A stretch of 52,239 nt of DNA from Flavobacteriales bacterium (GCA_947462725.1 CANHPZ010000004.1:1-52239); one strand, 5' to 3'. Shown: positions 27,167-36,461, counted from the first letter of the stretch. The notes: a model not told the origin generated them from the sequence alone. A program made the numbers and translations.

Positions 27167-27247
27167 ATGTGCTATTCACAACATTCGACTCATAATAGTC
27201 CGCGGCTGCAAGAAAATAACTCAACACAAATGCAGTTATTCGTGTGC

Positions 27248-28378
27248 ATGAAAACAGCCATCATTGGACTATGGATTATGACAACGACATTGCTGTCGCT
27301 TGCTCAAAGCCTGGTAACCAATGGCAGCTTTGAAACCAAATCCTATTGCCCGAGTAATTTCAATCAGCAAACGCTGAACACCATTGCCGGGTGGTGGCAG
27401 GCTACGGATGGCACTCCCGATTACTTCCACTCGTGCAGTGAGAAAGTTGGCGTACCCAATAATGTTTTCGGTAAGCAGAAAGCGAAAGATGGTGAGGCCT
27501 ATGCGGGATTCGTTACCTACAGCGTAGGCAACAAAAGAAACTACCGCGAATACCTGCAAACGAAATTGAGCAGGCCGCTTGCAACAGGAGAGCTGGTATG
27601 TATCGAGATGCATGTAAGTGCAGCCGATTACTGCAACTATGTTACGGACGGTATTGGCATATTGCTCAGCGAAAAAAAAGTTGAAAGCAACCTGCAATCA
27701 GAACTCGCATACGTTGCCACCATGAGTAATCCTAGACTCAATATGCTAGATGAGTCCAACGAATGGCAATTGCTCTCAGATATATACACAGCCAAAGGCG
27801 GTGAGGAATATCTCACCATCGGCAATTTCAAAGCGGATAAAGAACTGAAAGTAATTCGTCGCACAGAAGACATGAGCGACAAAGGCTATGGCACATGGTC
27901 GTATATGTATGTTGATGATGTGCGCGTGAAACCAATTCAACGCAAGTTAGAATGCAGCTGCGAAAACGAATATCTGGCAAGCATCGCTGTTGACCCTCCG
28001 CTTGAGCTAAACGAATACAAGAAAATCAAGTTGGATGCAATCCTTTTCGATTTCGATCAGGACACACTCACCGATGATGCGCTGATGCAGCTCGAAGATG
28101 TTTATCTATTGCTTAAAAAGAATCGGTCCATGTATATGGAAATATCCGGACATACAGATGTTGTGGGTCCGGATGGTTACAATCTTAACCTATCCAAACG
28201 CAGAGCGCAGCGGGTCATCAATCACCTCACCAACAAAGGCATTGACTCATCAAGACTACAGCTTACCTTCTTTGGAAAACAACAACCGGCTACAGAAAAC
28301 GAGACAGAGGAAGGACGCCATCAAAACAGACGGGTTGAGTTTCAGATTCTAGAAAAGAAATTTGAATTGATTCAATAA
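27248..28378 (+). CDS. OmpA-family outer-membrane protein with N-terminal beta domain (paralog 2)
   Basis: 376 residues from the ATG at 27248, which gives a signal peptide (TAIIGLWIMTTTLLSLAQ); ATGs at 27230 and 27167 are further up in frame. The order is as in the neighbour upstream: SLVTNGSFETKSYCP, a beta domain with VCIEMHVSAADYCNYVTDGIGILLSE and SYMYVDDVRV, then the OmpA domain LDAILFDFDQDTLTDDALMQL, ISGHTDVVGPDGYN, LSKRRAQRVINHLTNKGID, HQNRRVEFQI. The OmpA part is more typical than that of paralog 1. The stop TAA abuts the stop of convergent obg with no gap. Confidence 0.88.
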   Translation: MKTAIIGLWIMTTTLLSLAQSLVTNGSFETKSYCPSNFNQQTLNTIAGWWQATDGTPDYFHSCSEKVGVPNNVFGKQKAKDGEAYAGFVTYSVGNKRNYREYLQTKLSRPLATGELVCIEMHVSAADYCNYVTDGIGILLSEKKVESNLQSELAYVATMSNPRLNMLDESNEWQLLSDIYTAKGGEEYLTIGNFKADKELKVIRRTEDMSDKGYGTWSYMYVDDVRVKPIQRKLECSCENEYLASIAVDPPLELNEYKKIKLDAILFDFDQDTLTDDALMQLEDVYLLLKKNRSMYMEISGHTDVVGPDGYNLNLSKRRAQRVINHLTNKGIDSSRLQLTFFGKQQPATENETEEGRHQNRRVEFQILEKKFELIQ

Positions 28379-29371
28379 TCAAGAGTTAATCTGCTCCCAG
28401 ATCATATCCTTCAAGCGATCCACATTCATTCCCGATACCGCAGAAATGAAAATCGCCGGTAATTCTTTTGGCAATAAGGCTCGCATTTGCTCCATCATCA
28501 CATCATCGAGCATATCGCATTTGGTAATGGCGAGCAGTCGCTTTTTATGCAGCAATTCCGGATTATACTTCTTGAGCTCATTCACCAATACACCATACTC
28601 TTCAGCAATGTCTTTGCTGTCACAAGCTATCATAAAGAGCAACGTTGAATTTCGTTCAATATGACGCAAGAAACGATGACCTAAACCGCGCCCTTCTGCA
28701 GCGCCTTCAATGATACCGGGAATATCGGCCATTACAAACGAACGATCGCCACGATAGCGCACCATACCCAAATTGGGAACCAAGGTGGTAAAAGGATAAT
28801 CTGCAATTTCAGGTTTCGCTGCGCTAACAACAGATAACAGGGTTGACTTCCCTGCATTCGGAAAGCCTACAAGTCCAACATCAGCAAGAACCTTAAGCTC
28901 TAGGATTTTCCATTCCTCTTTACCCGGCTCGCCCGGTTGCGCATAGTCGGGGGCTTGATTGGTAGAAGTCTTAAAGTGATCGTTACCCAATCCTCCGCGA
29001 CCTCCTGAAACGATTATGAATTCCTGACCCTCTTCGGTAATTTCAAACTCAACACGACCAGTTTCAAAGTCTTTGGCAACCGTGCCCAATGGCACTTCCA
29101 GGATTTCGTCACCGCCCTGCGCGCCGGTGCGCTTTGCTCCGGCTCCACATTGCCCATCTTCAGCAATCACATGCTTGCGATACTTCAAGTGCAAGAGTGT
29201 CCATACATTCTTGCTTCCACGAACAATGATATGTCCGCCTCTGCCGCCATCGCCGCCATCAGGCCCACCCTTTTCGATAAACTTTTCACGACGAAAATGT
29301 CTGCTACCGGCACCTCCCTTGCCAGAGCGGCAGCAGATTTTCACATAGTCGACAAAGTTTGATTCAGCCAT
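28379..29371 (-). CDS. obgE: Obg-family ribosome-associated GTPase
   Basis: 330 residues: an N-terminal glycine-rich Obg domain ([33 protein letters not shown]) and a GTPase domain with G1 [12 protein letters not shown]3 [12 protein letters not shown] and G4 ITKCD. Obg aids 50S ribosome assembly and stress control. No extra C-terminal domain is present. It is 21 bases downstream of adk and probably read from the adk promoter. Confidence 0.97.
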   Translation of the reverse strand: MAESNFVDYVKICCRSGKGGAGSRHFRREKFIEKGGPDGGDGGRGGHIIVRGSKNVWTLLHLKYRKHVIAEDGQCGAGAKRTGAQGGDEILEVPLGTVAKDFETGRVEFEITEEGQEFIIVSGGRGGLGNDHFKTSTNQAPDYAQPGEPGKEEWKILELKVLADVGLVGFPNAGKSTLLSVVSAAKPEIADYPFTTLVPNLGMVRYRGDRSFVMADIPGIIEGAAEGRGLGHRFLRHIERNSTLLFMIACDSKDIAEEYGVLVNELKKYNPELLHKKRLLAITKCDMLDDVMMEQMRALLPKELPAIFISAVSGMNVDRLKDMIWEQINS

Positions 29372-29392
29372 TGATATTGTATTAAGAAGCGA

Positions 29393-29974
29393 TTACGCTT
29401 CAATGAACGCGTCGAGCTCCGCGCAGAGACGAGTGGTAATTTCCTCAACAGATCCAACACCTTGAACACCACGATATTTATTCTGAGAACGATAATAGTC
29501 GGCCACAGGAGCAGTTTCGCGATTGTATACTGCAATGCGATTGCGCACGATAGATTCATCAGCATCATCAGCCCTTCCGCTAGTGGAAGCACGATTGAGC
29601 AATCGCTTGATGAGTTCATCTTCATTCACCTCCAATGCAAGCATACAGGTAATTGCATTGCCTTTGCCTTGTAGGAAAGCATCCAATGCATCAGCCTGAG
29701 CAGAAGTTCTTGGGAAGCCGTCGAAAATGAAACCATTGGCCTGCGGGTGTTTTGCCACCTCACTCTCCAACATGGAAATAGTAAGACTATCGGGCACCAG
29801 TTCACCTTTATCCATAAAAGCCTTGGCCTGTTGTCCAAGCTCTGTTTGGCCTTTAATATTGGCTCTGAAAATATCACCGGTACTCAGATGAATCAATCCA
29901 TACCGTTGAAGGAGGATTTCCGACTGTGTCCCCTTACCGGCACCGGGGGGACCAAAAAGCACTACATTCCGCAT
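29393..29974 (-). CDS. adk: Adenylate kinase
   Basis: 193 residues; AMP + ATP = 2 ADP. The P-loop is FGPPGAGKGTQSE; the AMP-site signature is FIFDGFPRTSAQADALD. The LID is short and has no zinc-binding Cys set. Start at 29974. It heads an adk-obg unit; a TATTTTTG -7 box on the minus strand lies 23 bases up. Confidence 0.96.
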   Translation of the reverse strand: MRNVVLFGPPGAGKGTQSEILLQRYGLIHLSTGDIFRANIKGQTELGQQAKAFMDKGELVPDSLTISMLESEVAKHPQANGFIFDGFPRTSAQADALDAFLQGKGNAITCMLALEVNEDELIKRLLNRASTSGRADDADESIVRNRIAVYNRETAPVADYYRSQNKYRGVQGVGSVEEITTRLCAELDAFIEA

Positions 29975-29996
29975 GCTGGTCTAGTTTGATTGGATG

Positions 29997-30004
29997 CAAA
30001 AATA
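29997..30004 (-). promoter_or_regulatory. Candidate -7 promoter box of adk
   Basis: On the minus strand the bases read TATTTTTG, an exact fit to TAnnTTTG, 23 bases before the adk ATG. No TTG at a standard -33 distance was found. Confidence 0.4.
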
Positions 30005-30065
30005 AGCCTATTCCATCCTTAAGCCGAGCCCAAAGCGCAAGGCATAATGGCTTTCAGAAAAAAGA

Positions 30066-30096
30066 TTGAATTCATATCAATCTAATTCTACCTTCG
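30066..30096 (+). promoter_or_regulatory. Candidate promoter of lpd
   Basis: TTG at 30066-30068, a 20-base spacer and TACCTTCG at 30089-30096 (one mismatch to TAnnTTTG). The ATG of lpd is 21 bases further on. Confidence 0.5.
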
Positions 30097-30117
30097 CACC
30101 TCTAAATTTTTTATATC

Positions 30118-31506
30118 ATGAACTTCGATGTCATTGTTCTAGGAACCGGCCCAGGCGGATACGTTGCAGCCATTCGTGCTTCTCAACTCGGATTAAAAAC
30201 CGCCGTTATTGAGCGTGAAGCTTTGGGAGGCATTTGCCTCAACTGGGGATGTATTCCAACAAAAGCTCTTCTCAAAAGTGCATCGGTATTTGAATATATC
30301 AACCACGCCAAGGATTATGGAATCGAAGTGGGAGCTCCCAAAGCAGACTTCGGAGCTGTCGTGAAACGCAGCCGTGGCGTAGCTGAGGGTATGAGCAAAG
30401 GCGTGCAGTTCCTGATGAAGAAAAACAAGATCGAAGTCATCATGGGTACCGGTAAACTCAAGGCTGGAAAGAAAATAGCTGTTACCGGTGCTGATGGCAA
30501 AGTGACAGAATATTCTGCCAATCACATCATTGTTGCCACTGGAGGACGCTCTCGCGAATTGGCTACCTTAAAACAAGATGGCAAAAAAATCCTTGGATAC
30601 CGCGACGCGATGGTAATGCCGGCTCAGCCAAAGAGTATGGTTATAGTTGGAAGCGGCGCAATCGGATCTGAATTCGCCTACTTCTATGCCGCCATGGGCA
30701 CCAAAGTGACCATCATTGAATTCATGGCCAATATTGTTCCCGTTGAAGATGAAGATGTATCTAAAGCTTTGGCCAAATCATTCAAGGGAATGGGCATCGA
30801 TGTGCTTACCAATACCGAAGTAACCAAAGTCGATACATCAGGTTCAGGCTGTAAAGTGAGCGTGAAAGATTCCTCAGGAGAAAAGCAAATCGAATGCGAT
30901 GTCGTTCTTTCCGCTGTAGGTGTAGTTGCTAATATCGAAAACATCGGTTTGGAAGATGTAGGCATCATCACAGATAAAGGAAAAATCATAGTAGACAAAT
31001 TTTATAAAACCAACATTCCCGGCTACTACGCCATTGGCGATTGCACACCTGGTCAAGCTTTGGCTCACGTTGCAAGTGCGGAAGGCATTATTTGCGTGGA
31101 GCAAATTGCGGGTCATCATCCACAACCTCTGGATTATGGCAATATTCCGGGCTGCACATATTGCACTCCTGAAATTGCATCTGTTGGGATGACCGAGCGT
31201 GCTTGTAAGGAAAAGGGGCTGGATGTGAAGATTGGAAAATTCCCCTTCTCAGCCTCGGGTAAGGCTAGCGCAGCGGGACATAAAGATGGTTTTGTCAAAC
31301 TTATTTTCGACGCCAAGTACGGCGAGCTCCTTGGAGCCCACATGATTGGCGCAAATGTTACTGAGATGATTGCAGAATGTGTTGCCTTGCGCAAGTTGGA
31401 AACAACCGGCCAAGAGCTAATCAAGACCGTTCACCCTCACCCTACCATGAGCGAAGCAATCATGGAAGCAGCTGCATCTGCCTATGGCGAAGTCATTCAC
31501 TTGTAA
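30118..31506 (+). CDS. lpdA: Dihydrolipoyl dehydrogenase
   Basis: 462 residues; the FAD-containing E3 that reoxidises dihydrolipoamide in the pyruvate and 2-oxoglutarate dehydrogenase complexes and the glycine cleavage system. Seen: FAD loop VIVLGTGPGGYVAAIRA, redox disulfide GGICLNWGCIPTKALL, NAD loop VIVGSGAIGSEFAYFYA, YYAIGDCTPGQALAH and the C-terminal catalytic His-Glu region TVHPHPTMSEAIMEA. Monocistronic by position. Confidence 0.97.
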   Translation: MNFDVIVLGTGPGGYVAAIRASQLGLKTAVIEREALGGICLNWGCIPTKALLKSASVFEYINHAKDYGIEVGAPKADFGAVVKRSRGVAEGMSKGVQFLMKKNKIEVIMGTGKLKAGKKIAVTGADGKVTEYSANHIIVATGGRSRELATLKQDGKKILGYRDAMVMPAQPKSMVIVGSGAIGSEFAYFYAAMGTKVTIIEFMANIVPVEDEDVSKALAKSFKGMGIDVLTNTEVTKVDTSGSGCKVSVKDSSGEKQIECDVVLSAVGVVANIENIGLEDVGIITDKGKIIVDKFYKTNIPGYYAIGDCTPGQALAHVASAEGIICVEQIAGHHPQPLDYGNIPGCTYCTPEIASVGMTERACKEKGLDVKIGKFPFSASGKASAAGHKDGFVKLIFDAKYGELLGAHMIGANVTEMIAECVALRKLETTGQELIKTVHPHPTMSEAIMEAAASAYGEVIHL

Positions 31507-31508
31507 GA

Positions 31509-31835
31509 TTAATTCTCCGGATAACCGTCGTTAACCCAACATTGAATCTTGTTGATTTGATCTTGAGTTAAGGATGAACCTTGAGGCATAGTTTGATTAG
31601 TCAACACCTCACGTTTGAACTGACCATTTTGGGTAATTGAAGAAATTCCGGAGTAGCTCGTATAATTGGGATGGCAGCTAGCTGATCCACATCGTGAGTC
31701 GATGATAGTCTTTATTTGACCATCATACGTTGGGTGTGATCCATCGCAAGAGGGTGAAAGTTTGCCCCCGTTCTTATCCTTCGAACATGCCGCAAGGAAT
31801 AGAACCAATGCGGCTATAGAGAAATATTTTTTCAT
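31509..31835 (-). CDS. Small c-type-cytochrome-like lipoprotein with a CxxxxCH motif
   Basis: 108 residues from the ATG at 31835. The N-terminus is a lipoprotein signal (LVLFLAACSKDKN). The rest resembles a small class I cytochrome c: IDSRCGSASCHPN in the heme-site place, MPQGSSLTQDQINKIQCWVNDGYPEN with the distal Met and the terminal helix Trp. The heme motif has four residues between the Cys (CGSASCH), not two. Heme binding is thus likely but not certain. It is convergent with lpd, 2 bases apart. Confidence 0.75.
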   Translation of the reverse strand: MKKYFSIAALVLFLAACSKDKNGGKLSPSCDGSHPTYDGQIKTIIDSRCGSASCHPNYTSYSGISSITQNGQFKREVLTNQTMPQGSSLTQDQINKIQCWVNDGYPEN

Positions 31836-31856
31836 AGTTTCTAGATTTAATAGAAT

Positions 31857-31882
31857 AAAAAAACCCACCGGTGGTGGGTTTT
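31857..31882 (-). terminator. Rho-independent terminator after the AT-hook-like gene
   Basis: On the minus strand CCCACC, loop ACC, GGTGGG, then seven T. The flanking A and T runs extend the stem. It lies between the 88-residue gene and the cytochrome-like lipoprotein gene, so the latter needs its own promoter. Confidence 0.8.
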
Positions 31883-31898
31883 AAGTTCAATATCAGGA

Positions 31899-32165
31899 TT
31901 AATTTTCTGCGACCTCTTTTTTCTTGCGGCCACGTTTTGGTTGTTCCTGATCTACCCATTTGTCGTTTTTGTGTTCTCCCATAACTACAACTTCCTTTTC
32001 AGGGAAAACTCCATATCGTTGGGCAATAAGCATCATACCTTCACGTGTGGGGCTATACATCATCACTGGGGTAGCCATACCCTTATTCTTTACGCCCACA
32101 TAAAACCCATTCTTTAAACGAGCGGGCTTGGTTGCCGGTCTGCCGGCTGACTTCTTTCCGTTCAT
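31899..32165 (-). CDS. Small basic protein with AT-hook-like ends
   Basis: 88 residues, no function recognised. The N-terminus is KKSAGRPATKPAR and the C-terminus is PKRGRKKKEV, both like AT-hook minor-groove motifs with a G-R-P or R-G-R core. The middle (GFYVGVKNKGMATPVMMYSPTR, then MMLIAQRYGVFPEKEVVVMG) could be a small beta fold. It has its own terminator and a hairpin immediately before the start codon (32166-32182). A nucleoid or regulatory DNA-binding role is my inference. Confidence 0.7.
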   Translation of the reverse strand: MNGKKSAGRPATKPARLKNGFYVGVKNKGMATPVMMYSPTREGMMLIAQRYGVFPEKEVVVMGEHKNDKWVDQEQPKRGRKKKEVAEN

Positions 32166-32182
32166 GGGCGCAAGATACGCCC
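32166..32182 (-). promoter_or_regulatory. Hairpin directly before the AT-hook-like gene
   Basis: On the minus strand GGGCG-TATCTTG-CGCCC ends right at the ATG. The loop is like a -7 box (TATCTTG). It may be an operator or block ribosome loading. Confidence 0.4.
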
Positions 32183-32228
32183 AATTGAAGGTTTACATTT
32201 CTTAAAAAATCACTAAAATTCAATTCGC

Positions 32229-32263
32229 GTTGATTTAAACCAAAAAAACCACTGAAAATCAAC
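32229..32263. repeat. 8-base inverted repeat downstream of the cysteine desulfurase gene
   Basis: GTTGATTT (32229-32236) and AAATCAAC (32256-32263) with a 19-base spacer of A-rich sequence. This stretch is upstream of the AT-hook-like gene and downstream of the desulfurase gene; the role is unclear. Confidence 0.4.
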
Positions 32264-32302
32264 CATTTAAAATTATCTGAATTCCACTAAACACGAAAAG
32301 GC

Positions 32303-33451
32303 TCAACCCACCGTCTCTGCCTGCAAGCAAGTGCTTTTCACCTTTTCCAAGGCAAAATCCACCTCCTCTTTTGTGTTTAACCTACTGAATGAGAATCGAA
32401 TACTTGCCTGTCCGGCGCGAAGCGCTCCAATGGCATCCAAAACATGAGAGCCCTTTGTAGCACCGCTGCTGCAGGCACTACCCCCACTGCATGCTACCCC
32501 TTCCAAGTCAAGCAAGAAAAGGAGCATATCCGCATTTTTGGTGGGCGGGAAAGTCACGTTCAATACCGTGTACAAGCTATCAACACTGCGCGAGTCCCCA
32601 TTAAATAGAATATCAGGAACTGCAGCCTCCAATTGAGCCGCTGTATATTGCTTAAGATTCGAAATATAAACCTGATGCTCCGCAAGATGAGTATAACACA
32701 GGTCCAATGCCTTTGCCATACCAACAATACCCGTGAGATTTTCTGTTCCGCCTCTCAAACCGCGCTCCTGACCTCCTCCAGTTATTTCAGCACTCACCTT
32801 TGATTTTTTGCTGATGTATATAAAACCCACACCCTTCGGTCCATGGAATTTATGTGCCGATGCATTTAAAAAGTGAATATTCAGTTTGGACAAATCGAAA
32901 GCATAGTGCCCCATGGTTTGGACTGTATCACTATGAAAAACAGCTTCGTATTTGGCGCACAAATCAGCAACATCCTGCAACGGCAATAGATTAGCGATTT
33001 CATTATTCCCGTGCATAAGCGACACGAATGATTTTCCATTGGCAACTAACAATTCCTCCAAATGACCAAGATCCACGGTTCCCCTTTCATCTAATTTCAC
33101 CAAGCTCAACTTCACTCCTTTTCTTTCACTCATCAATTGCGCGGTTTTGATCACGGCGCTATGCTCAATTGCAGAAGTAATGATGTGAACGCATCCCATG
33201 TCGTTCACGGCAGCATGCATTGCTAAGTTATCTGCTTCCGTTCCACCACTAGTAAAATAAATTTCCGAAGGAGAGCACTTCAACAAGTTGGCAATAGTTC
33301 TGCGGGATAGTTCGATGGCTGTTTTCGTTTTGCGACCAAAGGCATGCGACGACGAGGGATTTCCAAAAAAGTCGGTCATGTACGGCAACATTGCCTGCAC
33401 CACTTCCTTGTCCATCGGCGTGGTGGCGGCATTATCTAGGTATACATTCAT
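32303..33451 (-). CDS. Cysteine desulfurase (NifS/IscS class)
   Basis: 382 residues from the ATG at 33451 (MNVYLDNAATTP). PLP enzyme that takes sulfur from cysteine for Fe-S clusters and tRNA thiolation. Key residues: the PLP Lys in SAHKFHGPKGVGFIY and the persulfide-loop Cys in VACSGGSACSSGA, the IscS/NifS type. Extra ATG codons 7 and 13 codons up exist, but the chosen one fits the family. No scaffold gene (iscU or sufB/C/D) is next to it. It follows glmM with a 68-base gap. Confidence 0.94.
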   Translation of the reverse strand: MNVYLDNAATTPMDKEVVQAMLPYMTDFFGNPSSSHAFGRKTKTAIELSRRTIANLLKCSPSEIYFTSGGTEADNLAMHAAVNDMGCVHIITSAIEHSAVIKTAQLMSERKGVKLSLVKLDERGTVDLGHLEELLVANGKSFVSLMHGNNEIANLLPLQDVADLCAKYEAVFHSDTVQTMGHYAFDLSKLNIHFLNASAHKFHGPKGVGFIYISKKSKVSAEITGGGQERGLRGGTENLTGIVGMAKALDLCYTHLAEHQVYISNLKQYTAAQLEAAVPDILFNGDSRSVDSLYTVLNVTFPPTKNADMLLFLLDLEGVACSGGSACSSGATKGSHVLDAIGALRAGQASIRFSFSRLNTKEEVDFALEKVKSTCLQAETVG

Positions 33452-33519
33452 AGTTCGTGGTGAGAAGGACATTGCTTCTGCGTACAACAAAAATCTAACA
33501 AAAAAGTAGTCAAGCCAAA

Positions 33520-34917
33520 CTAAACCATAGCAATCCCTGCGATTTCCTTTACAGAGCGGATGACCTGTTCAGCCAATTCAGCTGCCTTAGCCTTGTCTGT
33601 ATGCTCAGCAATAACACGCACTATTGGCTCTGTGTTACTTTTTCGCAAATGCACCCAACCTTCAGGAAAATCAAACTTCACACCGTCAACGGTACTGATT
33701 TCAGCATCCGGATAGAGCTTCATGACCTCGGCTAGGATATTATCGACATCCATTCCCGGCTGCAATTCAATTTTATTTTTCGATATTTCGTAGCGGGGAT
33801 AGCTATCGCGCAATGCTGTCATGGACAATTTCTTTTTCGCAAACAATGAGAGGAATAAGGCTAAACCTGCCAAAGCATCTCGACCATAATGCGCGGCGGG
33901 GTAGATAACACCACCATTACCTTCGCCTCCAATTACAGCATGGGTGGCTTTCATGGCTTCAACTACATTCACCTCTCCCACGGCAGCTGCAGTATAAATT
34001 CCTCCGTGCTTTATGGTCACATCGCGCAGGGCTCTAGTACTAGATAGATTGGAAACCGTATTGCCCGGTTGAAGACTGAGCACGTAATCTGCAACCGCTA
34101 CTAGCGTGTATTCTTCGCCAAACACAGACCCATCTTCGCAGACGAAAGCTAGGCGGTCTACATCGGGATCAACCACGATGCCCATGTGGCAGTGATTCTC
34201 TTTCACAAGCTGGGAAATATCTTGCAAATGCTCCGGCAGTGGTTCCGGATTGTGAGGGAAATGGCCATTAGGATCGCAATACAGAAGATGAGATTGCTTC
34301 ACTCCTAGGGCATCCAATAAAGCAGGTATGAAAATCCCTCCTGTGCTGTTGACGGCATCTACAGCTACATTCAATCCGGCTGCAGCGATAGCTTCTCTAT
34401 CTACAAAAGGCAAGGTTAAAACTTCCTCAATGTGTATGGCCAAATAATCCTTGGCAGTAACTGATCCTAACTGATCGATTTCAGCAAAACGTACTAAGCC
34501 CTCTTCGGCCAATCGTAACACTTCTTGACCCTCTTCTGCAGAAATGAACTCACCTTTCGCATTGAGCAGCTTCAAGGCATTCCATTGCTTTGGGTTATGG
34601 CTTGCTGTGATGATAATACCGGCGTGAGCTTTTTCCAGCGGCACAGCTATCTCTACCGTTGGTGTTGTGCTTAGACCGGTATCGATGACCTCTGCACCCA
34701 TACCAACGAGGGTGTTACACACCAGCGCATTCATCATTGAACCACTTATACGAGCGTCACGGCCAACGACAATTCGCACGCGTTGAAACCCGGCTCCACG
34801 CTGAATCATGCTGCAAAAAGAAGATGTAAACTTCACAACATCGATGGGTGTTAGGCCATCACCCTCTGCTCCACCCATGGTGCCGCGGATTCCGGAAATA
34901 GACTTAATAAGTGTCAA
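33520..34917 (-). CDS. glmM: Phosphoglucosamine mutase (phosphohexomutase family)
   Basis: 465 residues; GlmM makes glucosamine-1-phosphate for cell-wall precursors. Active-site Ser is in IIITASHNPKQWNALK (Ser106), metal loop DPDVDRLAFVCEDG, sugar-binding GGEGNGGVIYP and the phosphate-binding end WVHLRKSNTEPIVRV. Substrate range in this family is hard to fix; phosphoglucomutase or phosphomannomutase are possible alternatives. Confidence 0.9.
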   Translation of the reverse strand: MTLIKSISGIRGTMGGAEGDGLTPIDVVKFTSSFCSMIQRGAGFQRVRIVVGRDARISGSMMNALVCNTLVGMGAEVIDTGLSTTPTVEIAVPLEKAHAGIIITASHNPKQWNALKLLNAKGEFISAEEGQEVLRLAEEGLVRFAEIDQLGSVTAKDYLAIHIEEVLTLPFVDREAIAAAGLNVAVDAVNSTGGIFIPALLDALGVKQSHLLYCDPNGHFPHNPEPLPEHLQDISQLVKENHCHMGIVVDPDVDRLAFVCEDGSVFGEEYTLVAVADYVLSLQPGNTVSNLSSTRALRDVTIKHGGIYTAAAVGEVNVVEAMKATHAVIGGEGNGGVIYPAAHYGRDALAGLALFLSLFAKKKLSMTALRDSYPRYEISKNKIELQPGMDVDNILAEVMKLYPDAEISTVDGVKFDFPEGWVHLRKSNTEPIVRVIAEHTDKAKAAELAEQVIRSVKEIAGIAMV

Positions 34918-34981
34918 GCTTGCTGGTTTTAAAGGTTCGTTATCGTGTGCAAATTAATACCATAGCCCATAAAAAAACTCG

Positions 34982-35011
34982 TTGAGTGCATAGAGACTTA
35001 AATTAGCCTTG
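34982..35011 (+). promoter_or_regulatory. Candidate promoter of the ACP phosphodiesterase gene
   Basis: TTG at 34982-34984, 19-base spacer, TAGCCTTG at 35004-35011 (one mismatch to TAnnTTTG), about 20 bases before the ATG at 35031. Confidence 0.45.
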
Positions 35012-35030
35012 CGCACATGCTCAATATCCT

Positions 35031-35621
35031 ATGAATTATTTGGCTCACTCTGTTTTATCATTCAATAGCGAGGAGCTATTGCTTGGGCAATTCATAGCAG
35101 ACGATGTCAAAGGAAAACAATGGCAAAACTATCCGAAGGCAATTCAGCATGGCATACTTCTGCATCGCTTCATTGATGACTACACCGACAACCATGAGTT
35201 GGTGCTCGCACTGAAAGCGTTAATTCGACCACAGCTAGGCAAATATGCAGGGGTCGCGCTGGATGTGCTCTTCGATCATGCCCTTTCACTGCGCTGGGAA
35301 ATGCATGTTGTAAAGAATAGATCGGCAGCTATCCAAGGATTTTATGACATCCTCCTAGTAAACGAATTACATCTTAGCGAAAAACGCCGATTCATCATGC
35401 GCAAGATGATAGAGCACGATTGGATGAATATGTACCACAGCAAACTGGGAACACAACAAATTCTGCAGCAGATGTCGATGCGAGTTCAACATCCAAACAC
35501 ACTCCACCTAGCCATGGAATCATTCATACTTTATGAAAATGATATTATTTCCACTTTTGATGTATTTTTCCAACAATTGCATACAGCAACTCGTAACAAA
35601 TTAGATACTTTTGCGACCTAA
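35031..35621 (+). CDS. acpH: Acyl-carrier-protein phosphodiesterase
   Basis: 196 residues, AcpH family (HD-like). Removes the 4'-phosphopantetheine arm from acyl carrier protein. Family features: MNYLAHSVLSFNSEELLLGQFIADDVKG, IQHGILLHRFIDDYTDNHE with the metal-binding His/Asp set and LDVLFDHALS. The start follows directly from these. Confidence 0.9.
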   Translation: MNYLAHSVLSFNSEELLLGQFIADDVKGKQWQNYPKAIQHGILLHRFIDDYTDNHELVLALKALIRPQLGKYAGVALDVLFDHALSLRWEMHVVKNRSAAIQGFYDILLVNELHLSEKRRFIMRKMIEHDWMNMYHSKLGTQQILQQMSMRVQHPNTLHLAMESFILYENDIISTFDVFFQQLHTATRNKLDTFAT

Positions 35622-35660
35622 CAAAAAAAGTGATCTTAACCACCGGATTGCATGTAGTAT

Positions 35661-36461
35661 ATGAAATCGTGCGGTTTTAAATACGGATTGACTCTTTTCA
35701 TTCTAATTGCTGCTAGTTTTTCAGCAGCAGCTGGAACAATCATGCTTGAGGGTCGCTACCAGCAGCGAAATATTTTCGTTATCAACGCTGCGTCTTCCGA
35801 TGGTGTGGGTTATTGCATCTATGAAGTTCTTGTCAATGGATTGTTGACTACAGACGAAATCAATACGCAAGCATTCGAGGTTGATTTAACCATTTATGGG
35901 CTGAAGAACGGTGATCCGGTTAATATCCTTATAAAGCATAAAGATGGCTGCACTCCAAAGATCCTGAACCCGGGCGCTCTTGAGCCGTCTCCAACTTTTT
36001 TGTGCTCCAAAATAGAGTGTGGCATCAATGGTTCGATTGTATGGGAAACCACCGGGGAAATGGGAAAAATCCCATATATAGTTCAACAGTACAAGTGGAA
36101 TAAATGGGTCAATTTGGGCGAGGTGCTTGGAAATGGAACCAATACTAAGAACTTTTATAAGTTCCAGGCACAATTGACCAGTGGTCAGAATAAATTTCGT
36201 GTCGTACAAAAAAGCTATGAGGGTGATTTGCGTAAATCTCCAACGTGTGAAATCAACAGTAGTGTTGAACCTGTGACTCATCGTTACGACAAGAAATCCA
36301 AAACCGTATACTTCACTACCGAAACGTCATATGAACTGTTCAACGTTTTTGGTCAGGTGGTGAAGCGTGGTCGTGGCACTAGCGTAGAATGCACCGCACT
36401 TACTCGCGGAGAATACTGGGTGAGTTACGACAACAGAACCGAGAAATTCATGAAGAAATAA
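35661..36461 (+). CDS. Secreted protein with a T9SS-like C-terminal domain
   Basis: 266 residues, not recognised as a known family. The N-terminus is a signal peptide (LTLFILIAASFSAAAG). The body has beta-rich text (IFVINAASSDGVGYCIYEVLVNG, VDLTIYGLKNGDPVNILIKHKDG) and four Cys. The C-terminus (TSYELFNVFGQVVKRGRGTS, LTRGEYWVSYDN, EKFMKK) looks like a type IX sorting domain without the YPNP opening. A strong terminator follows. Confidence 0.8.
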   Translation: MKSCGFKYGLTLFILIAASFSAAAGTIMLEGRYQQRNIFVINAASSDGVGYCIYEVLVNGLLTTDEINTQAFEVDLTIYGLKNGDPVNILIKHKDGCTPKILNPGALEPSPTFLCSKIECGINGSIVWETTGEMGKIPYIVQQYKWNKWVNLGEVLGNGTNTKNFYKFQAQLTSGQNKFRVVQKSYEGDLRKSPTCEINSSVEPVTHRYDKKSKTVYFTTETSYELFNVFGQVVKRGRGTSVECTALTRGEYWVSYDNRTEKFMKK

